Assembly (NCBI GenBank): GCA_902749685.1 | Contig: CACVKW010000165.1 | Coordinates: 16,242 to 80,241, forward strand | DNA length: 64,000 nucleotides | Reading direction: 5' to 3' | Source of the DNA: Olavius sp. associated proteobacterium Delta 1 | GTDB lineage: Bacteria; Desulfobacterota; Desulfobacteria; Desulfobacterales; JAFDCJ01 | Shown here: positions 30,059 to 39,179 of the stretch, piece by piece | How the letters are laid out: the number at the start of each line of letters is the position of its first letter | How positions within the stretch are numbered: position 1 is the stretch's first letter | Program-made: the position numbers and the translations under genes | The notes under the pieces: generated by a model | Told to the model about the DNA's origin: nothing | Database searches by the model: none | Seen by the model: the letters and a program-made list of their open reading frames with translations, nothing else

Positions 30059-30802
30059 TTAGTCACTCTTAGAAACATCGCTGACCGTGGTATCATTTTC
30101 TTCAATGCTTTTTGAACCTGTTATTTTTTCCCATTGAACACGGTTGATCTCAATCTCGTATTGCCCCTTCAAGTCTTCAACCCAGGAATTATATGTTTCT
30201 TCAGCTTTTTGGCGACGCAATTGTTTTACAATCGCTTCATTGATGTCATCTGATGTTTGAGCCGCCCCGGATTCTTCCTGCCGGCCCTGGTAATTCTTTT
30301 GGTAATATTGGGAAATGTCCTCGGGGGTGATGGTTATCCGGTTTTTCAATTCTTCTTCAATCACCTTCTCCAGAATCAGACGGTTTCTTAATCGATCTCT
30401 CCAGGAATCATAAGAGACGGCAAACTCCAACAATGTTTTTTCGAACTCCCCTGCCGGATAGTCACTTTTTATCGCGGATACGGCTTTTTCGAGTTCAGCT
30501 TCAGTAATGCTGATTCCTAACTCCTTAGCCCTTTCAAGTAGAATCATCTCAACGGTCAACTGATTCAAGAGCCTTATTTGCGCCTTTTTTAAATCCTCCG
30601 GCTGCTCCTTGATGTTGTTTTCATAGGCAATTTTAGCAATTTCAAAGGCATTATTGAAATCAAGGACGGTCATAACCCTGTCGGCCACACGAATTAAAAC
30701 TTCTTTTCCCAGATCAGTTTCTTTTTGTTCGCATGCCGGCAAAAAGAAAACTAGCATAATCGTTCCGATTAGACTAAAAAATTTCGAGGGTCTTTTCAAC
30801 AT
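30059..30802 (-). CDS. SurA-N-domain lipoprotein
   Basis: This is a probable outer-membrane-biogenesis lipoprotein, 247 residues. The signal MLKRPSKFFSLIGTIMLVFF ends in a lipobox LPAC, so Cys24 would be lipidated. The remainder is a helical SurA/PrsA-type N-domain (VADRVMTVLDFNNAFEIAK, ITEAELEKAVSAI). It ends without a recognisable parvulin domain, so it is probably chaperone only. ATG 30802 is preferred over ATG 30835, which would add eleven residues before the signal. It lies immediately upstream of the second SurA-like gene. Confidence 0.8.
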   Translation of the reverse strand: MLKRPSKFFSLIGTIMLVFFLPACEQKETDLGKEVLIRVADRVMTVLDFNNAFEIAKIAYENNIKEQPEDLKKAQIRLLNQLTVEMILLERAKELGISITEAELEKAVSAIKSDYPAGEFEKTLLEFAVSYDSWRDRLRNRLILEKVIEEELKNRITITPEDISQYYQKNYQGRQEESGAAQTSDDINEAIVKQLRRQKAEETYNSWVEDLKGQYEIEINRVQWEKITGSKSIEENDTTVSDVSKSD

Positions 30803-30881
30803 GATGTAGCGTTTCACTCTGCATGCCTCTGCCATCGGAGTATGATACGTGTAATCATAACGTTAACCCGGACAAGCCGGA

Positions 30882-30916
30882 ATTGAAAATTGAAGATTGC
30901 AAATTGAATATTCAAT
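30882..30916. repeat. Heptad array, ATTGAAG-type
   Basis: The words attgaaa, attgaag, attgcaa, attgaat and attcaat run in strict 7-nt register between mfd and the lipoprotein gene. Confidence 0.7.
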
Positions 30917-30944
30917 CGAAAATAGTCAATGATTAGATTAACCT

Positions 30945-33900
30945 CTAGCCGTTAACACGTTGTGCAATTTCTTTCAAGAGGTTTTTAGCCTCCGCCAATT
31001 GGGTGTTTATATTGTGGGAGGTCAGGGGTGATTTAAGAACATAATCCGGTGACAGTGCAAAACGCTTGGGTGCATCCATGATCATATCAACCATGGCGGC
31101 AGGATTGCGCTGATGGGATTCCGAAAAGTGCAGAACCATTTTTTGGTTCATCATATCAAGTCGCGAAACCCCTGCTTTTTTGGCCATGACCTTCAGTACG
31201 ATTTTTAAAAGCAAATTGGCCGCTTCATCCGGCAGGGGCCCGAAGCGATCAATCAACTCGGATTTGAAGTCTGCAATTTGTTGAAGTTCCGTCATCCTCG
31301 CCAGACGGCGATAGGCTGACATACGCTGATCAATATCGGGAATATAGTGCTCGGATAAAAGCGCGGATAAATTCACATTTATTTCCGGTTCAAGCGATTC
31401 GACGGTCGGCTCACCCTTAAGCTCGGCAATCGAACTTTCCATCAATTTTAAAAACATGTCATAGCCGACAGCGGCGATATGCCCGGATTGAGACGCGCCC
31501 AGAATAGTTCCGCCGCCTCGAATTTTCAAATCACTCATGGCGATTTGAAAACCGGATCCCAGGTCACTGTGCTCCATCAAGACTTTCAACCGTTTCTGGG
31601 CATCTTTACCCAGCACGCTTTCATGAGGAATAAGTAAATATGCATAGGCCTGCTCATCCGAGCGTCCAACCCGCCCACGCAATTGGTACATCTGGGCCAG
31701 CCCAAATCGGTCAGCGCGGTTTACAATGATTGTGTTGGCTGAGGCGATATCCAGGCCTGATTCGATGATGGTGGTACATACCAGCATATCTATTTCTTTG
31801 TTCATGAAAAGATACATGGCCTCTTCCAATTGATCTTCATCCATACGGCCGTGGGCAACCTCCAGACGGACTTCCGGCACCATCCGGCGCAATTTGTCGG
31901 CAATCTTGTCAATAGTCTGAATATGGTTATGAACAAAAAATATTTGACCCTGCCGTCCCAACTCTTTCTTGATGGCATCCGCTATCACGGCATCATCAAA
32001 CTCAGCAATATAGGTGATAATAGATTTTCGATATTCGGGGGGTGTTGAAATAATACTGATATCGCGCACCCCAACCAGAGATAAATGCAGAGTACGGGGA
32101 ATCGGTGTTGCCGTCAGCGCCAACACGTCCACCGAGCTGCGGAATTGTTTCAACTTTTCTTTGTGTTTGACGCCAAAGCGTTGTTCCTCATCCAGCACCA
32201 GCAGGCCTAAATCATTAAAGGCAATATCCTTCTGTAAAAGTCGGTGAGTGCCGATCACGATATCAACTTTACCCGCTTTAAGGTCATTGACAATGGCACG
32301 CTGAATGCGCGCAGAGCGGAAACGACTTAAACATGCGATATTGACCGGATAGCGCTCAAACCGGCTGCTGAAGGTTGCAAAGTGCTGCTCAGCGAGAATT
32401 GTCGTCGGGACCAACACCGCGACCTGCTTGCCGTCATTTACAGCTAAAAACGATGCCCGCAGGGCAACTTCTGTTTTACCATAGCCCACATCACCACACA
32501 CCAGGCGATCCATGGGTATCGGGCTTTGCATATCCTCCAGGGCATCCTCAATGGCTTTATGCTGATCCACTGTTTCTTCATAGGCGAAACCGGCCTCAAA
32601 TTCTTTAAGGTACGCATCCGGTGCAGCAAACGGATAGCCGCGATCGATTTTACGCCGGGCATATAGTTTTAGCAGTTCACCGGCTATTTTTTCGGCTGAT
32701 TTTTTAACCCGTGATTTAACTTTTTCCCATGATTTTCCGCCGAGGGTGTCAAGGACCGGGGTAACCCCATCGATCCCCATGTATTTTTGCACGACACTCA
32801 TGCGGTCAACGGGCAGATAAAGCTTATCTCCCGCTTTATAAACAAGAACCAAAAAATCATTGGTTAACCCCTCTACTTTCAGTTTTTCCAACCCGCCATA
32901 CTGTCCGATGCCATGATCGTCGTGCACGATGAGATCATTTTTTTTCAGCTCCTGCATGTTCAACAGCTGAGCGCGCGGACGGGGTTGAGCATATTTCCGA
33001 CGCTGGTGCCGCACACCAAAAATTTCATCATCGGTGACGAGGGCCAAAAATTGAACCGGCCACACGAACCCGCCGGATACCTGGCCGATACAAATGCAAA
33101 GCTGTCCCCGGTTATTGGAAAAATCTGAGAATCCCGCTAAACGCTTCAAGGGAAGACCATAGGCGTCAAGCAGCGATTGCAGCCGCTCGGCCTGGGATTC
33201 GGTCCGGCATACAGCAAGTGCGGTATAACCGGATCGCTCCTTATCCCTGAACCAGTCAACCAGCGGCCGGAATAAGTTCTCCTTCTCGGCCGGGTTTTTA
33301 AGTGCCAAACTCAGGTCTGAATTATCCTCGATCGCCACTTTGAACTGCAGCGGGCGAGCTTGTGGGGTTTGCTGACTTTTGGAAACCTCAAGCAACTTAA
33401 ATACCAGCGGTTTTTTCTCCAATAAAACCGCAGAAGCCTGGGACCATTTCTGGTAAAGCTTCTCAGGTGCGACACAGAGCCTTTTCTCGTCGCAAGCTGA
33501 AGAATAATTACTGAGCACCCGTTCTTCAGTTTCGCTAGCGGTTTTTTCCAGTTCCTCATGATTCAGGGCAACAATCAGTGAATTTTGAGGGATATAATCG
33601 AATAAGGTGTCGAGCTGTGGATAGATTAACGGTATCAGGCTTTCAATCCCTGACAGCGCCTCATCATATCTGAGTTTATCGATCACTTTTCGGGTATGTG
33701 TTACCGGCACATCCAGTTCATTTGCCAGCACGCGAATACCACTGATGATGTTCGGGAGCAATTGCTTGTCCAGTATGACTTCCTTGGCCGGCAATATGAC
33801 AGCCTCATTGATGCTTTTTAATTGCCGCTGACTTGAAGGCGAAAAAAATCTCAAAGATTCGACGAAATCCCCGTAAAATTCTATCCTCAGGGGATCCGGG

Positions 33901-34457
33901 TAAAGGGGTGAAAATATATCAATAATCCCGCCCCTGATGCTGAAATCACCGGGTTCTTCAACAATTGCCGTTTTGGTGTACCCGCCGGATATCAATTTTG
34001 AAACTAAATAATCTCTTTCAATTTCCTCTCCGGCAATAACGAGCTCGGCGTAGCGACTGACTTCATGCCGGGGTATCAGCTTTTGCAGCAACGCATCAAT
34101 CGTCGTCACGACGACTGAAGGCGCTGTTGCTTCCAGCAATTGATACAGGACCCGAATCCGATGACCGGCGGTTTCATTATGATAAGAAAGAAACTTAAAT
34201 GGTAAAATATTGTAAGGTGGGAAAAATAGGATCGGCAGTTCTGAGTCTCCGGCAAAAAATCGCAGGTCCTCAATCAACTGTTCCGCCTGTTTGGTTGAAG
34301 ATGCAACGACCAGGAGCGGCACCTTTCGCTGCAGAAAAATTTTCGCAATCAAATAAGCTTTTTCAGATCCGGAAAAACCGATGCATTCGATGCTGCGCTC
34401 TCGCTCGGTCAACTGCTCGATGAGGTCATTATATGAAATTATCTCTTGATTTTGCAC
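30945..34457 (-). CDS. mfd: Transcription-repair coupling factor Mfd
   Basis: Mfd is an ATP-driven translocase that removes RNA polymerase stalled at lesions and recruits UvrA. It has 1170 residues, full length. The UvrB-homology region (about 30-350) is followed by the RNA-polymerase-interacting domain (LIVHDDHGIGQYGGLEKL) at about 510-580. The RecG-like helicase motor contains Walker A GDVGYGKTEVALR and LVLDEEQRFGVKHKE, and the TRCF domain is C-terminal. The start is GTG at 34457 and no strong ribosome site is seen. It heads the minus-strand group leading to the RodZ-like gene. Confidence 0.96.
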   Translation of the reverse strand: MQNQEIISYNDLIEQLTERERSIECIGFSGSEKAYLIAKIFLQRKVPLLVVASSTKQAEQLIEDLRFFAGDSELPILFFPPYNILPFKFLSYHNETAGHRIRVLYQLLEATAPSVVVTTIDALLQKLIPRHEVSRYAELVIAGEEIERDYLVSKLISGGYTKTAIVEEPGDFSIRGGIIDIFSPLYPDPLRIEFYGDFVESLRFFSPSSQRQLKSINEAVILPAKEVILDKQLLPNIISGIRVLANELDVPVTHTRKVIDKLRYDEALSGIESLIPLIYPQLDTLFDYIPQNSLIVALNHEELEKTASETEERVLSNYSSACDEKRLCVAPEKLYQKWSQASAVLLEKKPLVFKLLEVSKSQQTPQARPLQFKVAIEDNSDLSLALKNPAEKENLFRPLVDWFRDKERSGYTALAVCRTESQAERLQSLLDAYGLPLKRLAGFSDFSNNRGQLCICIGQVSGGFVWPVQFLALVTDDEIFGVRHQRRKYAQPRPRAQLLNMQELKKNDLIVHDDHGIGQYGGLEKLKVEGLTNDFLVLVYKAGDKLYLPVDRMSVVQKYMGIDGVTPVLDTLGGKSWEKVKSRVKKSAEKIAGELLKLYARRKIDRGYPFAAPDAYLKEFEAGFAYEETVDQHKAIEDALEDMQSPIPMDRLVCGDVGYGKTEVALRASFLAVNDGKQVAVLVPTTILAEQHFATFSSRFERYPVNIACLSRFRSARIQRAIVNDLKAGKVDIVIGTHRLLQKDIAFNDLGLLVLDEEQRFGVKHKEKLKQFRSSVDVLALTATPIPRTLHLSLVGVRDISIISTPPEYRKSIITYIAEFDDAVIADAIKKELGRQGQIFFVHNHIQTIDKIADKLRRMVPEVRLEVAHGRMDEDQLEEAMYLFMNKEIDMLVCTTIIESGLDIASANTIIVNRADRFGLAQMYQLRGRVGRSDEQAYAYLLIPHESVLGKDAQKRLKVLMEHSDLGSGFQIAMSDLKIRGGGTILGASQSGHIAAVGYDMFLKLMESSIAELKGEPTVESLEPEINVNLSALLSEHYIPDIDQRMSAYRRLARMTELQQIADFKSELIDRFGPLPDEAANLLLKIVLKVMAKKAGVSRLDMMNQKMVLHFSESHQRNPAAMVDMIMDAPKRFALSPDYVLKSPLTSHNINTQLAEAKNLLKEIAQRVNG

Positions 34458-34620
34458 GGTAAATCACGTATTGGGGATTCTAAAAATAAAGGGAGGCTGT
34501 TTCAAAAGGTTTCAAATTGATCAAGGACCGGTAAGGCGGTATACCTGATTCCGGTCTTGGGCCAATTGAGACGTTTTGGAATCGCCTCCAAAGAATTGAA
34601 TTTCCTGTTAAACTTATCAG

Positions 34621-34696
34621 GCCGACGTAGCTCAGCTGGTAGAGCAGCTGATTCGTAATCAGCAGGTCCGCGGTTCAAATCCGCGCGTCGGCTCCA
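34621..34696 (+). tRNA. tRNA-Thr (anticodon CGU)
   Basis: This is a complete cloverleaf with a 7-bp acceptor (GCCGACG/CGTCGGC), D-arm TAGCTCAGCTGGTAGAGCA, an anticodon stem gctga/tcagc and loop TTCGTAA. The anticodon CGT at 34654-34656 reads ACG. The T-arm is GGTTCAAAT and CCA is encoded. It stands alone, followed by heptad repeats. Confidence 0.95.
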
Positions 34697-34700
34697 CATT

Positions 34701-34742
34701 AATAATGAATAATTAAGATTGCAGATTGAATAATTAAGGTAT
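34701..34742. repeat. Heptad array, AATAATT/AGATTG-type
   Basis: The words aataatg, aataatt, aagattg, cagattg, aataatt and aaggtat start 4 nt after the tRNA. Confidence 0.6.
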
Positions 34743-34831
34743 TCTGCCTATTTTAAAGACTCCTTCTTCCCCACCAGTGTTAGTGTTACTATCCATTGTT
34801 GTTATAAACTCCGGTCTACCCCACCTAATCA

Positions 34832-34950
34832 ATCCGAAACCAGTAATCAGTGACCAGTGCCTAGCATCCGGCAACCGGCATCTGGTATCCGGTATCGAGC
34901 ATCAAGTATCCCGCACTTCGCAACCCGCAGCTCGCAACTCGCAACCTGCT
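34832..34950. repeat. Seventeen-heptad degenerate array
   Basis: This is the clearest array of the window: 119 nt equals 17 words of 7 nt without a single indel. The words drift from accagta/atcagtg through tccggca/tctggta/tcgagca to acccgca/gctcgca/actcgca. Most words end in CA, TA or TG. It lies in the tRNA-to-IHF gap, and no coding potential is seen. Confidence 0.85.
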
Positions 34951-35044
34951 TTTCTATTTTAACCGCATTTCAGGATAAATCAATACCCGAACAAAGTAGA
35001 AATCGGGTTACTGCCTGAAAATACAATATTTTTTAGAAAGTTGC

Positions 35045-35073
35045 TTGACATAAATTCAGAATCCATATATTCT
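35045..35073 (+). promoter_or_regulatory. Putative sigma-70 promoter
   Basis: TTGACA (35045-35050), a 17-nt spacer and TATTCT (35068-35073) lie 136 nt before the small ORF at 35209. The TTGACATAAATT block is identical to one upstream of the HU gene. Confidence 0.55.
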
Positions 35074-35208
35074 TAATAGTATCAGGGTGTTCGCAAAGAT
35101 GTACGTCGAACATTTCGCCTCCGAAAGAAGCCGGCATATTCTGGCTGCCAATTATCAGAATTGATGTAAATAGAACCCCACGCTATTTTTTTTGATGGAG
35201 AGAGTTGA

Positions 35209-35340
35209 ATGACAGATGTAGAAGATTTGAAATTGAAAGCTGAAATTGATGATATCATGAAGAGTGTTGATAATATTATGCAGAAAGTTGAAACGGTAAT
35301 TCCGGCCAAGCAGGAAGAATCACAAGCGCCCAGCGAGTAG
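35209..35340 (+). CDS. Small acidic protein, 43 aa
   Basis: This short ORF begins ATGACAGATGTAGAAG with GGAGAGA about 7 nt upstream. It encodes a 43-residue, strongly acidic, helix-prone protein (start MTDVEDLKLKAEIDDIMKSV; Pro only near the end). It lies between a good promoter candidate and the IHF-like gene, so both may share a transcript. I recognise no family. The ribosome site, codon pattern and position make it a reasonable real gene. Confidence 0.5.
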   Translation: MTDVEDLKLKAEIDDIMKSVDNIMQKVETVIPAKQEESQAPSE

Positions 35341-35503
35341 AACATCATCGCCTAAAGCGGCCCATCTATCAGGGCGGAACTTTTTTAAGGTATAACACGA
35401 ATACGACGGACTTGCATTTGCGACCCAAATTACTGAAAATAATTTAGTTTAAAAACTCAGATCAAACTTGAAGTCAGACACGTTCTTTATGAGGAGGGGT
35501 ACC

Positions 35504-35797
35504 ATGGCTTTGACCAAAAGTGATATTGTTGCAGCTGTTCACGAACTTGGTTTCACGAAAAAAAAATCAGTTGATGTAATTGAATCCCTGCTTGAAATTA
35601 TCAAAAATGCATTGGAAACAAGTGAGGATGTCCTGATTTCAGGTTTCGGCAAATTTTGTGTAAAGCAAAAGAGCAAACGTAGGGGCCGAAATCCCGCCAC
35701 CGGTCAGGATTTGATTCTTCGAGAGCGGCGGGTTATTACTTTTAAATGTTCCGGTAAATTAAGACATAAAATCAATGGAATGGGGTATACAGAGTAA
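35504..35797 (+). CDS. Integration host factor / HU-family protein
   Basis: This is a 97-residue DNA-bending protein of the HU/IHF family, nearest to IHF alpha. MALTKSDIVAAVHELGFTKK is the dimerisation helix region, and the arm has RRGRNPATGQDL with the intercalating Pro. The C-terminus FKCSGKLRHKING fits the IHF group better than the HU gene at 17175. GGAGGGG sits 6 nt before ATG 35504, and the in-frame ATG at 35468 lacks a site. IHF often assists sigma-54 promoters, and sigma-54 activators lie just downstream. That link is inference. Confidence 0.88.
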   Translation: MALTKSDIVAAVHELGFTKKKSVDVIESLLEIIKNALETSEDVLISGFGKFCVKQKSKRRGRNPATGQDLILRERRVITFKCSGKLRHKINGMGYTE

Positions 35798-35936
35798 CTT
35801 TAAAAAAATCAATTTCGGGCCTCTTTCGTTCCGGTCACAGCAAAAAAACAGGCGAACCCCATTCCGATGGTAATTAGAACTTGCAATCCCGCCCGCGATC
35901 CGAATGTGGCTGCCGGTGGAGCCTGCTTTTATAGCC

Positions 35937-35999
35937 TTTGCGCTTGCCAGCCGATTCTGGCATCCAAAACCTCCCAGCCTTCCGGCCTGCCAGCTTACA
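35937..35999. repeat. Heptad-like array, CCAGCCT-type
   Basis: The words ttgccag, tcccagc, cttccgg, cctgcca and gcttaca are spaced in 7-nt steps and reach the stop codon of the response regulator. Degenerate; moderate confidence. Confidence 0.45.
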
Positions 36000-37383
36000 A
36001 ATCTATCTCATAAGCCTTCATTTTGCTCAGCAGGGATGGATGGCTGATTTCGAGTAACCTGGCGGCCCGGGTGCGATTGCCCCCGGTTTCTTGAAGAGCC
36101 CGGGTAATCAGGTCTTTTTCCACAACCTTCTGGGCATGCTTAAGGGATAGACCCTCAAATAGGTCCGGGGCTTGAATGTCGCCGCCAACCTGGGTTTGCC
36201 CGAGGAAAAAATGTTCTGCTGCAAGCTGTGAATCATCCGCAATTACCATGGCCCTTTCGAGGGCATTTTCCAACTCGCGGACGTTTCCCGGCCATTGATA
36301 CGCCAGCAATTGCGCCATCGCATCCGGTGCCAAACCTTTCACCTCTTTGGCCAGAATTTTATTAAAACGATGAATTAAATGCTTGCACAGCAATGGGATG
36401 TCTTCAGCCCGCTGTTGCAGTGGAGGCAGATTAATGGTCAACACATTTAGACGATAGTACAAATCCTTGCGAAAAGTCCCCTGGTGCACTTCTTCTTCCA
36501 AATTTTTTGCTGTTGCGGCTACTACGCGAACATCAATTTTCATTGATTTGGATTCACCGATCGGCCGAATTTCATTTTCCTGCAGCACTCTTAACAGTTT
36601 CACCTGCAAAGGCAATGGTAATTCTCCAATTTCGTCAAGGAAAATGGTGCCCCCTTCCGCCTCCTGGAAAAGGCCTTTTTTGTTGCGGTCCGCTCCGGTG
36701 AAGGCACCTTTCTTATAGCCGAATAGCTCACTCTCAAGCAAAGTTTCTGGTATTCCACCACAGTTTACCGGGACAAGGGGCGCCTGAGATCTCTGGCTGG
36801 ATTGATGAATTCCTCTGGCAATCAGCTCTTTGCCGGTGCCGCTACCTCCAAGAATCAGTACGGTAGTCTTGTACTGGGCAGCCTTTTCGGCCAGCTGGAA
36901 TATATCCCGCATGGCCTTGCTTTTGGCCACCATGTTACCAAAATCAAAATCCCCCTCAATTAATTGAATGCGTTCTTTAAGCAGGCGATTTTCCTTTTTT
37001 AACCTTTCCCGCTCTTCGGCCTTTTTCAAAGTCAGATAGACTTCATCGGTTTTAAAGGGCTTCGATATATAGTCATAGGCGCCAAGTTTCATGGCACCAA
37101 TCGCGGTATCGATACTGCCGTATGCCGACATCATAATGACCGTCGTGCCGTTGAGTTTGTCCCGCGCGGCTTCCAAGAATTCCATGCCCCCCATGGTCGG
37201 CATTTTAATATCACACAGGATAAAATCGTATCGTCCCTGTTCAATCTTCTGCAATCCCTCTGCGCCATCAGGGACTGAATCAACGATATAGTCGGCCTTT
37301 TTTAGCACCGCGGCAAGCATATGACGCATATTGGCTTCGTCGTCAATTACAAGCAACCGTTTTTTTGAATTATTATCAGTCAT
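35995..37383 (-). CDS. NtrC-family sigma-54 response regulator
   Basis: This is a 462-residue two-component activator. The receiver domain at 8-120 has acidic pocket DD and phosphoacceptor Asp58 in LCDIKMP. The AAA+ domain (about 148-380) has Walker A GGSGTGKE and the sigma-54 contact loop GAFTGA, with Walker B in GTIFLDEIGELP. The Fis-type HTH at the end reads TGGNRTRAARLLEIS. It partners the histidine kinase 100 nt upstream on the same strand. The target promoters are not known from this window. Confidence 0.95.
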   Translation of the reverse strand: MTDNNSKKRLLVIDDEANMRHMLAAVLKKADYIVDSVPDGAEGLQKIEQGRYDFILCDIKMPTMGGMEFLEAARDKLNGTTVIMMSAYGSIDTAIGAMKLGAYDYISKPFKTDEVYLTLKKAEERERLKKENRLLKERIQLIEGDFDFGNMVAKSKAMRDIFQLAEKAAQYKTTVLILGGSGTGKELIARGIHQSSQRSQAPLVPVNCGGIPETLLESELFGYKKGAFTGADRNKKGLFQEAEGGTIFLDEIGELPLPLQVKLLRVLQENEIRPIGESKSMKIDVRVVAATAKNLEEEVHQGTFRKDLYYRLNVLTINLPPLQQRAEDIPLLCKHLIHRFNKILAKEVKGLAPDAMAQLLAYQWPGNVRELENALERAMVIADDSQLAAEHFFLGQTQVGGDIQAPDLFEGLSLKHAQKVVEKDLITRALQETGGNRTRAARLLEISHPSLLSKMKAYEIDL

Positions 37384-37466
37384 TGCGTTTGTCCGCTCCC
37401 TAAATATGGGGTAATGTTAACAAAAATTTAGTCGTCCAAGACCATACAAAGGTCTTGCGCCTGGAG

Positions 37467-37501
37467 GATTCGATATTCGATTTTCATTATTCAATAGTCG
37501 C
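37467..37501. repeat. Heptad array overlapping histidine-kinase stop
   Basis: The words gattcga, tattcga, ttttcat, tattcaa and tagtcgc run in 7-nt register. The array includes the TAA at 37487-37489 and the last codons of the kinase gene. Confidence 0.6.
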
Positions 37502-39055
37502 TGTTTTATCCTGGAGTGTACAGATCGGCAAGGATATGATCATCGTCGTACCCTGCCCTTTTTCACTGATACCGGTCATCTTGCCGCCCAGACTTTCGAC
37601 AATCATAAAACTTACCGAAAGGCCAAGGCCGGTCCCTTTACCCGGATCTTTGGTGGTGAAAAAGGGATCGAAGATATTGCCGAGGCTTTCCTCGGCAATT
37701 CCGGGCCCATCATCGGTAAACGATATTTCTAAATACGCGGTTGATGGCTTGGTGTCAGAGCCGGTGTCATTTAAAAGCCTGGTGCTTATATTTAGCCAGC
37801 CGCCGGCTTCCTTATCCTCGCTGGTGATGGCATCCGCCGCATTAATTATTAAATTTAAAAAGACTTGTCGCAATTGATTGGGATCCGCCAACACAGTCTG
37901 TTCAGCGGCATTAAGGTCAAGTGACAGCTTAACGCTCGATATTAATGGCTGCACGCGCAAAACATCGGCCATATCGTGGATCAAATCATGAACCGCAACC
38001 GCCGTACGTCCCGAATTTGAAGGCCGTGATATCTCAAGAAGTTGCCGAATGATGGTATTGATACGCTCGATCTCTTCCTCGGTGCGCTGGATGAATTCTT
38101 TTTTCTCACCTTCTGAAATATCAGCTTGTTTCAGCAATTCCAGGTAGCCGATGACGATTCCAATTGGATTACCTATTTCATGGGCAATGCCGGCTGACAA
38201 TCGACCGACGGAAGCCAACTTTTCGGCCCGGATAATTTCCTTTTGTGCTTTTTTTAATTCAAGATTCGCTTCTTCAAGGGACATCACCGTGGATCGGAGC
38301 TTTTCTTTATCAGCTGAAATACGCGTCAACATAATGTTGAGCGACTTGGATAGTCGATTAAGCTCATTGTCTTCTTTACGGACGGAAAATATAAGATCAT
38401 CATCCTCTTTATAATCTTCGGCGCGCTTGGCCAACCGCGCCAGGGGCTGCAGGTAAAGCTTGGAAATGCGGTAAATTCCGATAAAAGTGAGCGTAATCAG
38501 ATTAATAAAGAGGTATATCAGAAAAATTTTCTGCGAATTCCGCAGCGCTTGATAAACTCGTTCCAACGGCAGAACAATGCCGATCCCACCGATGGTCTCA
38601 CCGTTTTTTAGCAAGGGTGCCGATAGTGTCAACTTGGCCTTCTGTTTCCAAAATAATCCCCGGAATGCGCCGCTAATGTGGATTTTTTTATCACGGGAGG
38701 TCATCGCCGCCTTAGTTAATTGGTGCAGCCTGTCGGACGCAATATTCGGTTGTCGATGCAAAAATATCTGTTCGCCGCTGTTGTCCAAAATCATCGTGGC
38801 TGCCAACTGAGGATCGCCAATAATCTTGGCCAAAACCGAGCCTGGTGACAGGTCCGGTCTCCCCCCATCCAGCAGGATACCATTGAGCAAGCTATGCTCG
38901 AATGATGCCAGCAGGAGATTGCCCTTAAATATCTCTGAACGAATCACTTCACGCTTAACCGTGACAATCGTGACCAGATCGATCAGAACCATCGCCAGAA
39001 ATAACAGGAGGCCAATATTAATAGCGATCTTTGCTCTTAATCCGCGGATAAACAC
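37487..39055 (-). CDS. Membrane sensor histidine kinase
   Basis: This is a 522-residue sensor kinase for the adjacent NtrC-type regulator. The first membrane helix (about 8-32) and second (about 176-198) enclose a periplasmic sensor domain of about 140 residues. A HAMP domain, then HisKA with the phosphoacceptor His292 in AHEIGNPIG, and an HATPase_c domain follow (DDGPGIAEE and GTGLGLSVSF). The start is GTG 39055 with GGAG upstream. The signal is unknown. The order kinase then regulator in one strand fits co-transcription. Confidence 0.94.
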   Translation of the reverse strand: MFIRGLRAKIAINIGLLLFLAMVLIDLVTIVTVKREVIRSEIFKGNLLLASFEHSLLNGILLDGGRPDLSPGSVLAKIIGDPQLAATMILDNSGEQIFLHRQPNIASDRLHQLTKAAMTSRDKKIHISGAFRGLFWKQKAKLTLSAPLLKNGETIGGIGIVLPLERVYQALRNSQKIFLIYLFINLITLTFIGIYRISKLYLQPLARLAKRAEDYKEDDDLIFSVRKEDNELNRLSKSLNIMLTRISADKEKLRSTVMSLEEANLELKKAQKEIIRAEKLASVGRLSAGIAHEIGNPIGIVIGYLELLKQADISEGEKKEFIQRTEEEIERINTIIRQLLEISRPSNSGRTAVAVHDLIHDMADVLRVQPLISSVKLSLDLNAAEQTVLADPNQLRQVFLNLIINAADAITSEDKEAGGWLNISTRLLNDTGSDTKPSTAYLEISFTDDGPGIAEESLGNIFDPFFTTKDPGKGTGLGLSVSFMIVESLGGKMTGISEKGQGTTMIISLPICTLQDKTATIE

Positions 39056-39179
39056 GTTTAATCAACTCCAATAACTGAGATAGTATAAGAATTTTTAATA
39101 GATGCAATATTAGTGCCTAAGGATGCATGATGGCGGATTGTCAAATACAGCCGGCGGGATCGGTGATTCGATATTTTTA

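Noticed and set aside
34502..34699. Minus-strand open frame across the tRNA gene (WSRRADLNRGPADYES-like)
   Set aside because: It is antisense to tRNA-Thr. This kind of translation is a known spurious product of tRNA genes and has no ribosome site.
34832..34950. CRISPR array
   Set aside because: The repeat unit is 7 nt and variable, with no 20-50 nt repeats, spacers or cas genes.
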